Source: Gadus chalcogrammus
Taxonomy: Eukaryota > Chordata > Actinopteri > Gadiformes > Gadidae
DNA length: 64,000 nucleotides
Reading direction: 5' to 3'
Assembly: GCF_026213295.1 (NCBI RefSeq)
Contig: NC_079422.1
Location: 26,132,299-26,196,298 of the forward strand
Part shown: in pieces, positions 55,814 to 64,000 of the stretch
Position numbering within the stretch: the stretch's first letter is position 1
Layout of the letters: every line of letters begins with the position of its first letter
Translations under genes and position numbers: made by a program
Notes under the pieces: model-generated
Database searches by the model: none
The model's input: only the letters and a program-made list of their open reading frames with translations
What the model was told of the DNA's origin: nothing

Positions 55814-55825
55814 TGTGTGTGTGTG

Positions 55826-55923
<98 letters not shown>

Positions 55924-55930
55924 TGCGTGT
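55814..55930. repeat. (GT)n/(GCGT)n microsatellite
   Basis: GT tract with a GCGT run at the right end; paralogous to 51,385-51,493. Confidence 0.95.
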
Positions 55931-56099
55931 TTACATAAAGGCAACTCTCTGGGTCGTGCAGAGTTTGGGCCACGAGAGTTTCAAACTCCTATAACTGTCA
56001 TTCCCGTGCTGCTCACCACTTTATCATTAAAAACATTTTTCCATATCTTTCTTAACCAAATGACTTTGGGTTTGGGGAGGGGGGGCTTAGAGGTGACTC

Positions 56100-57290
56100 A
56101 GCCTTTTTCAGGGGGTGCTTAAGCCCTCGCTAGCCAAAAAAACCCCATCTTCAAACGGCCTTCAAACTATGAGCAGTATTGAACTGGAGCTGTGCTCTCC
56201 TGCAGCTTAGAGATAAATAAACCGTTGATGAGGTGCCACGATGCTGGGAGGGGGACGGGGAAATATGGTTCTTGATATAAGAGCAAAGTTTTGTTCTAGT
56301 TGTTGAGACGAGGAGCCTCCACATTGCCCCTGGCGTTCCTGCTTCTGAATCCCCGTCTTAAAGGACATTCTAGTCCATGGTACTGATTCTCCAACACTCG
56401 GTTTCTCCTGAGTGGGGCGCAACTACAGACCTGTAGACTTCAGACAGCACTGTATCCAAGAATGCATCTCTTCTCACTCAGACCACTAACCCTAACCCTA
56501 ACCCTAACCCCCATCAGTAAAGAAACACCGTGATGTAGATGCAACGCTCGGGAGAGTGGCGGGAAAGAAGACTGAAGAGATCAGAACCCAGACCTGGAGT
56601 ATGTTTAGATGTACTCACAGAAATCTATTACACCTTACAACACTCACTTAGAACCTGGACTGGCAACCATTAAAATCAGACCCTTAAGTAGCCAATGCAC
56701 TAATAAAACATCCTTACTACTCAAATCAACCTTCAACGGTTAACTGAACTCAACCCACCTGGAAGCTGAAATACATCAACTATCCAAGAATAATGCAGAA
56801 ACTAATGACTAGGTCGCAGATTCTTCGTCATGGTGAAATTGGGATAAACACCGAATCGTAGTTTAATCTCAATGATAGACCTGTGAAGGAACACACACTT
56901 TATTTATTCATCCATCCATTCATTCATTCATTTTTGTTACCAAACGTAGGCACTGTCCCACAGCTCAACAGCTACCAACTCTTAAAATTGTATAAATTGA
57001 AAACATTCAGGGTTTTTGGGATCATTCAACTTTTATATAATGTTTAAGATTATTAACATCTAATCCAGTTTTTCATATATTAGTTATTATACTTTTTCTT
57101 TGACTGCCCTTAGGCCAGATTGAGTTACTTCTACTTTATCCAGTTTGAATGTAGGGTTATCCAGTTTGAATGAATGCGCTAAATTGTTATGCTTTCATAT
57201 AGAATGGGAAATTAAATGACAAAGATTTAAATTTCAAATGATAGTTTAACCACCACCAGAATCCCTGATGATTTCCATCTCACAGTATCA
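56100..57290. other. spacer between copies 4 and 5
   Basis: The segment at 56,270-56,430 is homologous to the flank behind copy 1 (45,050-45,220). A short interstitial telomere-like (CCCTAA)4 run lies at 56,486-56,511. The rest is unremarkable AT-rich DNA. Confidence 0.6.
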
Positions 57291-57294
57291 GCGA

Positions 57295-57572
57295 TACAGG
57301 GGGAGGGGGAGAGGGAGAGTAGAGGGGAAGGCCCAAAGGGGGAGAGGGGGAGGGCCGATGGGGGAGGGGGAGGGCCGAAGGTTGGAGAGACGGGGAGGGC
57401 CGAGGGAGGAATTTAGTTTGAGAAAGAACGACCGAACCAGGAAGTCACCTACGAGGAAACGTTATCGTCGCGAGTATCCCGAACTTCAAAGTGGTCCAAA
57501 AGGTTGACAACCCCGCGATCCAGTCCCATCAGGATCACTAATCGATCCGTGCAGCCCCCGCCCCAGTGAATA
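57295..57572 (+). promoter_or_regulatory. 5' region and leader of vamp8 (copy 5)
   Basis: A purine-rich GGGGGAGGG repeat (57,298-57,400) precedes a leader whose TTTAGTTTGAGAAAGAAC block is the diverged counterpart of TTTCAGTTTGAGAAAGA in copies 1 and 2. Start site not determined. Confidence 0.45.
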
Positions 57573-57587
57573 ATGGATATTGATCCG
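57573..57587 (+). CDS. vamp8: vamp8 exon 1
   Basis: MDIDP and donor GTAGGTGA. Confidence 0.85.
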
Positions 57588-58406
57588 GTAGGTGACTCTG
57601 GTGCTCAGGGGTCTCGATGTTTTCGGCTCCACTCCAGTGGCCCGGTGTTATTATTTATTTATTTATTGTTAGCATCCAACAGGTGTCTCTCTCATTAACA
57701 TGTAACGTTGTTATTCAGCTGGATTATGTGATTGTTATGTGTACAGTTATTGGTTCTATTTCCTAACTCTTGATCGCTGCCCAGAAGGCAGAAGGAAATG
57801 ACCTAATTTTACTACCACGGTGGAGACGGCTATCTGGTTATTATAACCCATTTAAACTGTCAAAACAAGTTATTATAACCCATTTAAACTGTCAGGACAA
57901 GTTTACATCATTAGGACTTAAATTAAGCTCCCGATTTTGTATGTGGGGGAGGAGTTTGAAAGACGAACTTCAGAATTCACCTTCTCCGGGCCTATATTTA
58001 GATGAGATTGTTGTTCTTACTGGTGGGAACTCGTGCCCAGTTGTACATGGCCCAGTAACGATATTCCCAGAGAGGCTCACCGATAGGGAAATAAAGCCAC
58101 AGTACCAACTCCAGTATCGGTGTGTTCTGGTTAACCTGAGGGTGGTTTCAGAGCGCCTTCCTGGGTGAACGTCGGATGTCCTCGAGTTTCCCCGTCAGTC
58201 CTCAGGCTGATATAGATAGATGGACCGATACGTCGGTAGACAAGTGGGCCCTCACAGCAGACCGGCTGTTGTTTGACTCTCTGTGTGAACATATGAGAGC
58301 TATCCCTTCCCAAATCCCCGAGAGGGAGCGCTGGTTTCGTGCGTAGGGAGGCAGAGACACCGGTAGCCTCCACCCTGTTTCCGAGAGACGGTGGTGTTTA
58401 CGTTAT

Positions 58407-58484
<78 letters not shown>

Positions 58485-60378
58485 GTCGACTCCTGAGAAC
58501 ACAGGCAGCCTTGCAGATGCACCGCTATAGAAGTGGTAGCTCCATTGAGAGATGGTTGTTGGTTTGAGCCCCACTCACCAGTATGCAGTCTCTCTCTCTA
58601 TATGCTATGAATGTTAGCACCAATTTGAGCTTCCGTGTGAGGCTTTGTCTTGGCAAGACGCTGTTACACAATGCAAACAGAGTACTGTTCACACACAATA
58701 AATGTGTACTGGAGGTGAACACGTTAACACTTAAAGGTCCAGGTGGTGACGTCATTCATCAAAACAGACTAAAGAATACAGAATACTAGTCTTTTACCTG
58801 GGTCTCGTACCTGGGCTTTGGTGTTTACCTGTATTATCTGCATACCTGTGTGTCTAGCATCTGTCTGTGTGCCTGTCTTTTATTTAACTGCATCTGTTCA
58901 CATATGTCTTGCTGTGTGTCTGTTCACCTGTGTGTCTGTTTACCCGTCTCTCTTACCTGTGTGTCTCTGTTCACCTGTGTCTGTTTACCTGTCTCTCTTA
59001 CCTGTGTGTCTCTCACCTGTGTGTCTCTTACTTGTGTCTCTATTCACCTGTGTGTCTCTGTTTACCTGTGCTTGTTCACCTGTGTGTCCACCTTACCTGT
59101 GTCTCTCTCACCTGTGAGTCATACCTGTGTCTCTTACCTGTGTCTCTATAACCTGTGTTTCTCTCACTTGTCTCTCTTACCTTTGTCTCTCTTACCTGTT
59201 TGTCTGCTCACCTGTGTTTGTTCACTTGTCTCTCTTACCTGTCTGTCTCTCTTACCTGTGTGTCTCTGTTCACCTGTGTCTGTTTACCTGTCTCTCTTAC
59301 CTGTGTGTCTCTCACCTGTGTGTCTCTCACTTGTGTCTCTTACTTGTGTCTCTGTTCACCTGTGTGTCTCTGTTTACCTCTGCTTGTTCACCTGTGTGTC
59401 CACCTTACCTGTGTCTCTCTCACCTGTGAGTCATACCTGTGTCTCTTACCTGTGTCTCTATAACCTGTGTTTCTCTCACTTGTCTCTCTTACCTTTGTCT
59501 CTTACCTGTTTGTCTGCTCACCTGTGTTTGTTCACTTGTCTGTCTCTCTTACCTGTCTGTCTCTCTTACCTATGCGTCCCTCACCTGTGTTTCTCTTACC
59601 TGTGTGTCTCTTACCTCTGTGTTTCCCACCCGTCTGTCTCTCTTACCTGTGTGTCTCCTACCCGTCTGTCTCTCTTACCTGTGTGTCTCCCACCCGTCTG
59701 TCTCTCTTACCTGTGTCTCCCGCCCGTCTGTCTCCCTTACCTGTGTGTCTCCCACCCGTCTGTCTCTCTTACCTTTGTGTCTCTTACCTCTGTGTCTCCC
59801 ACCCGTCTGTCTCTCTTACCTCTGTGTCTCTTACCTCTGTGTCTCTCACCCGTCTGTCTCTCTTACCTGTGTGTCTCCCACCCGTCTGTCTCTCTTACCT
59901 CTGTGTCTCTTACCTCTGTGTCTCCCACCCGTCTGTCTCTCTTACCTGTGTCTCCCGCCCGTCTGTCCCTCTGACCCGTGTGTCTCTCACCTGTGTAGGA
60001 ACGGGCAGATGGGGTGGAGCCGGTCGCCCGGACCAAGGTGGAGGACTTGAGGAGCCAGGTGGACGGGGTGAAGGACATCATGACCCAGAACGTGGACCGC
60101 ATCCTGGCCCGGGGAGAGAGGCTGGACGACCTCATGGACAAGTCTGAGGACCTACAGGCAGGGGTGAGCGTCACCACGTTGGTGGTTAATAAAGTTCTGA
60201 GGCATTGTTATTTTTGTATTAACAACGCCTACATCATGATATATATTTCTTAAATGTGTACTATATTATTTCTGATTCTGAAATTGGGATCTGAAGAGTC
60301 GTTGTTACGACAACGCTTGGATGATAGTATTTACAGTTACACGGTATCTTCACGTCCCCTGAGAGCCTCCCTGATGAC

Positions 60379-60422
<44 letters not shown>

Positions 60423-60519
60423 CTCTCTCCTCTCATCTCTCTCCTCCTCTCAGTCTCTCTCATCTCTCTCTCCTCTCACTCTCTCTCCTCTCTCTCTCTC
60501 TCCTCCTCTCCTCCTCTCA

Positions 60520-60558
<39 letters not shown>

Positions 60559-60806
60559 CCCTCTCTCCCCTCTCCCCTCTCCCCTCTCCCCTCTCCCCAC
60601 TCCCCTCCTAGGCCCAGCACTTCAAGCAGACGTCCCAGAAGGTGGCACGCACCTACTGGTGGAAGAACGTCAAGATGATCGTCATCATCGTGGTGGTCGT
60701 CCTCGTCATCATCCTCATCATCATCCTGCTGGCCACAGGGGTCATCCCAGTGGGCTCCTCGTCGGCCCCCCTGCCCCCCCTGACCACCACCAAACCCAAC
60801 ACCTAG
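57573..60806 (+). CDS. vamp8: vesicle-associated membrane protein 8, array copy 5, 124 aa
   Basis: Exons 57573-57587 (MDIDP), 59999-60163 and 60612-60806, all phase 0. VAMP8 (endobrevin) is the R-SNARE for late endosome and lysosome fusion, regulated secretion and autophagosome-lysosome fusion. [20 protein letters not shown] and [12 protein letters not shown] match mammalian VAMP8 almost residue for residue, with the zero-layer Arg in [23 protein letters not shown] keeps the helix end, the juxtamembrane Trp pair and a basic patch. One anchor follows, then a tail of about 22 residues ([14 protein letters not shown]...) longer than in mammals. It is the least diverged member and the best candidate for the ancestral function. 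Confidence 0.95.
58410..58482. repeat. (CA)36 microsatellite in vamp8 intron 1
   Basis: Uninterrupted CA tract. Confidence 0.97.
58800..59990. repeat. intron 1 pyrimidine-rich minisatellite of vamp8, 1.2 kb
   Basis: The largest of the five arrays. It contains a higher-order duplication: about 285 bases from 58,895 recur from 59,180, including TGCTTGTTCACCTGTGTGTC and TGAGTCATACCTGTGTCTC blocks. The 3' third changes to units with CCCACCCGTCTGTCTCTCTT. The 374- and 226-residue open frames over it are repeat translations. Confidence 0.93.
59999..60163 (+). CDS. vamp8: vamp8 exon 2 (SNARE helix)
   Basis: 55 codons from CTGTGTAG to donor GTGAGC. Confidence 0.95.
60188..60193 (+). terminator. possible intronic polyadenylation signal, vamp8
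   Basis: AATAAA 24 bases after the exon 2 donor, in the block conserved through the array. Confidence 0.3.
60380..60609. repeat. CT-rich simple repeat forming an extended polypyrimidine tract
   Basis: (CT)n followed by CTCTCCTC and CCCCTCTC words, running directly into the exon 3 acceptor CTCCTAG. Confidence 0.95.
60612..60806 (+). CDS. vamp8: vamp8 exon 3 (membrane anchor)
   Basis: 65 codons including TAG, beginning [19 protein letters not shown]. Confidence 0.96.
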   Translation, partial: AQHFKQTSQKVARTYWWKNVKMIVIIVVVVLVIILIIILLATGVIPVGSSSAPLPPLTTTKPNT

Positions 60807-60889
60807 ACATGCACTCGCATATACGGGCCTGCTTGCATTAGTCACACACACACACCTTCACACACTGATTCAAACCTATAATCCTTTTC

Positions 60890-62100
60890 TCCAGGGGACC
60901 CCCAAGGTCGAGGATCTGTCTGTTTTTTTCCGCCCCTCCTTCGTCGCGTCCGCATACTGGAACCACAAGGTTTTTACTAGTCAAGGTGCTTCCATGACCT
61001 CAGAGATAGTTTGTTTTGTAAGGTGAAGAAAAGAAACAGCAGGAAGTAGATTCCGGGAATGTTTGGCGACCGTCTTGAAGCGAGTGGCATCAAATTATTT
61101 TCACCCGACGATTGAGGAACCAGATCAAGGGCTTCGCTAGCTGGCCACACCAACTGTTATTACTTCCTGTGAAAGAGGAAGTCTGCCGTGCCGTTTTTAA
61201 CTTGATGTGCAGCCGTGGCCTGTTGCACAACATGCGGTCAGTGTTTGGCTGTGAACCGTTGGAAAGTAGGGATTTTGAATGAGGCCCTCTTAATATTCTT
61301 TCTATATTTTCGGGCGTTTGGAATCGGTTACTTCTGTCTGCCTTCACACGTTGAGTGTTCCAAGTATAGTAGCCATTGATTTGTAGACTTTGTAAACATT
61401 ATAGCTTGAACGATGAGGTGTTAGACGCCTGTTGCTACTGTTGTGTAAAACATGAGCTAAACCCCTTAAATGTTTTGTTGATTTATGAAATGGTGGCCGA
61501 GAATGACGGTGTTTTGATTGATTCTAGCAAAACTGCAGGAGGGCAGATTGCTATTGAAGTAATTGAAATTTCTCCTCTTGTATTTGTGACCTTAGTTTTC
61601 TTCGCCTCTAAAGAATATGAATCTATTTTGGTAAATGTTAAAAAGGAAACGTCCTTGACATTTTAATAATCTTTTAAGACTTCATGGTAGATAATAATAG
61701 TTCCTTTCGATAAGAACTTAAGGTAAAATAATACAAAAAAAAAGGTAATTTCAGGCATGTGGTTTTTTACAACACTGGAAACCACATCTTCTTGAGTCGA
61801 TACTTAACAGGAACATTCCGGATTTGTATGTTTGCGTTGTAATTTATCTGGTCTTTCGACCAAATACTATTGCTCACACGCCATGTAGGGTTTACCAGAC
61901 ACTTTTGTTAATAGTTCAGTGTGCCCAGCAGGGGGCGCTGTTTGTCTAGTCCTTAGAATACACAGCCGGCCCGTCTGCTGACAGCTCTGCTTGCCAATCA
62001 GCGTAGAGAGGTCCCTAGGTTCAGTTACAAATGGTATTGTTATGATAAGAGGTCTTGGGGAGGGTCAACAAAGCTTTTACATCCATCGTTAGACAGTTGG
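60890..62100. other. vamp8 3' untranslated region or downstream spacer
   Basis: No exon is supported. A 96-codon + frame at 61,376-61,666 lacks splice context and recognisable motifs. Confidence 0.4.
61925..61939 (+). promoter_or_regulatory. candidate CTCF motif downstream of the VAMP array
   Basis: CCAGCAGGGGGCGCT is a full match to the CTCF core consensus. It lies 1.1 kb after the vamp8 stop. Confidence 0.5.
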
Positions 62101-62131
62101 GTTTTTGCTCTTTCTGATTCAAGTCTATAAT

Positions 62132-62137
62132 AATAAA
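62132..62137 (+). terminator. candidate vamp8 polyadenylation signal
   Basis: AATAAA 1.3 kb after the stop codon, followed by a T-rich stretch. An earlier non-canonical signal cannot be excluded. Confidence 0.4.
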
Positions 62138-62149
62138 ATGTTTTTTACG

Positions 62150-63535
62150 CTGTTACGTTCCCTTTTTGGGTCATCCTTGTGACCAAAGGATGTAACTTTC
62201 TATATTATCTGGTGTTCGAGCGTTCAGATGGTCTACAAAGACAACTAGCAGTCTAGTTTGTACATAATTATTCTCTCCTATTTGTACATTTGTCATAGCC
62301 CGTTAAAACTATTATGTCAATAAATATATATAGAGGATATTTAATATGAACGGCCGACATTAATCTTTTGCTAAATGTCCTTTCTTTTCTTTTTTTTAAT
62401 CTTTTAAATCAACCTGGACCAATGAAGAAGTATGTGAGTTAATGTAGAGAGAACTATTAAAATAATCCTAAAACCATCCGTGATTCAGTTACTTTGAATG
62501 ACGCACACACCGAACTTGCTTTTTCTCAAACACTTGTTAAATGTAGGCCTACTTAGGTGCCCTGCTAATCTTCCATTTTATTAATGTTACTTGTTTTTAA
62601 TATTACATATACGTATATTATACTGGTACTAGTACTGGAGTTCTGCTTGGAGCTACATTAACCCATACCTGCATAGGAACCATGCAATCCATAAGTCTGA
62701 TGACGGCGTTGGATAAGTTACTAACTAAACAGGTAGAGTGTTACCCAGCCTGTGCCCTTGCAGTCGCTTGATAAGTACTGCAGTAAAACAGCTTGTTATA
62801 TAAATGTGTGTTTGTATCGATGTGTGCCGAAAGGTTCATGTTAATGTACTCAGATGCGTATTCTGACTGGCAGGCATTTCTCGCGCTTTGACGTATGTGC
62901 CACCAGATGGAGACAGAGGACATTTCACCTGTCGCTCTGGTCGATGGATAATGACGTGACACACTCACCGTCGTCCAAATGACATTGGTTCGTGTACTAT
63001 CCCTTCTTTCGTCTAAAACTAATTGTTTTAGACTGATTGTTTTTGTCAGTAAATTGATGGTTTCAATATTTTTGTTTGAAAAGATTATTCTTGATAATTT
63101 GTTAATTTGTTTATTAATTTACAACCCTTTAGTTTGGTGAATACATATTACAAACCAAAGCATGCATCTCAAAAACGCCCAATACAGTACAATAACATTT
63201 ATTATGTAACCTTTGCAACGTGTAACTTTATTTTCCACATCTGAAGACATTTCAACATTCAATCGGTTCCACTGTGTTGACACACCTGCTGTTTTCTTCT
63301 TCTCCTTTTGGGGACACTTCAGCTGGGGCCACCAAACAGACTGCAGATGGTGGAGGGGGGCCCCGGGGCCACTCGGTCACGTGGAGAGCGGCTCTCTCTC
63401 ACGCTGGCGCTGTTGACTCAACATTAGCATTAGCATTAGCCTCTGCAATCATCACTGTTGAGTCAACAGCGTGTGACACAGCACGCAGTATCCACCGCTA
63501 AAACACTGACATTGTGTTGGAATCGCATTCCCATT
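62150..63535. other. gene-free stretch
   Basis: Non-coding. A CTCF-like CCACCAGATGG word lies at 62,900-62,910. An inverted GTTGACTCAACA / TGTTGAGTCAACAG pair flanks about 45 bases near 63,410-63,470. Confidence 0.4.
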
Positions 63536-63559
63536 ATCTGAGTCCTGGTCGGGACAATG

Positions 63560-63730
63560 GCAACACACAAACACACATACACATACCAACACACACATAC
63601 AAACGCACACACACAGACTCACTACCAAACACCCACACACATGAACAGTCAGATAACAGACAGACAGACAGACAGATACTCACCACCCACACACACTACA
63701 CACACTACACACTACACACACACACAAACA
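63560..63730. repeat. AC-rich compound simple repeat
   Basis: ACACAC, ACATAC, a CAGA run (about 63,657-63,675) and CACTACACA words. The His/Thr-rich frames over it are artefacts. Confidence 0.9.
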
Positions 63731-63739
63731 TCCCCAAAG

Positions 63740-64000
63740 TGACTCAGATGTGGAGTCATGGGGGTCTGACGATGTACCGGTCGTACGGAGGGGTCTGGGG
63801 TGGGAGGACAGGGGGGTGACTGTGGGGTCTTTGTCCGGCGGGCCTCAGGCGGGCCATTGTTGCTCCTTGGCCCCAGCGCTGACCGTAGGAGCATTCTCTT
63901 GTGGGACCTCATTTGCAACTATGATTACTCTCTGACTTCATCCAGCGCATCCGTTTAAAGAGACACCATCTGAGCGTTGCATGTCCCCCCCGGTCGGTGG
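63740..64000. other. GC-rich window end, no supported gene
   Basis: Mixed-composition DNA. No exon recognised before the window ends. Confidence 0.35.

Noticed and set aside
58850..60147. 374- and 226-codon frames over vamp8 intron 1
   Set aside because: Repeat translation; the composition changes abruptly at the true exon border.
61376..61666. 96-codon + strand frame after vamp8
   Set aside because: AT-rich, no recognised motif, no splice or promoter context.

Overview
The window is eukaryotic, vertebrate and almost certainly teleost nuclear DNA. Genes are split by GT-AG introns, and the spacers hold very many dinucleotide, tetranucleotide and homopolymer-C repeats plus short non-autonomous DNA transposons. 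The extreme density of (CA)n/(GT)n tracts would suit a gadiform (cod-like) fish; that last step is inference.

Layout. (1) Positions 1 to about 29,400: I see no convincing protein-coding exon. The stretch holds a 0.8-kb polypurine tract, a 50-unit GTCT tract, several minisatellites, a TTA-flanked hairpin MITE, a 1.29-kb hAT-type element with perfect 8-bp target duplications, a decayed BED-finger fragment, a foldback pair, and moderately complex non-coding blocks that could be regulatory. (2) 29,400-40,290, + strand: a complete ncaph gene (condensin I kleisin CAP-H). It has a CDE/CHR-type cell-cycle promoter, a non-coding first exon and 17 coding exons, giving 685 residues. Its introns carry three hAT-like MITEs and long GT tracts, two of which run straight into splice acceptors. 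(3) 40,750-62,140, + strand: a head-to-tail array of five VAMP8-type R-SNARE genes, each with the same three coding exons (5 codons; SNARE helix; end of SNARE plus membrane anchor). The last copy (57,573-60,806) is the canonical vamp8. Copies 1-3 are intact but diverged in the SNARE exon. Copy 4 is damaged: promoter block missing, half the SNARE exon lost, 18 nt lost from exon 3, transposon insertions. Intron 1 of every copy contains a pyrimidine-rich minisatellite full of CACCTG and TTACCTG words that runs up to the exon 2 acceptor. (4) 62,140-64,000: non-coding, with AC-rich repeats at the end.

Functionally, ncaph is a mitotic chromosome-compaction gene, and its promoter signals match G2/M control. 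The VAMP array is an independent expansion of a secretory and endolysosomal fusion SNARE. The most interesting signals are mosaic evolution of the array (near-identical membrane exons beside diverged SNARE exons), fossil extra SNARE exons in intron 2 of copies 3 and 4, a conserved open read-through with a polyadenylation-like signal after exon 2, and UG-repeat splice acceptors in ncaph.
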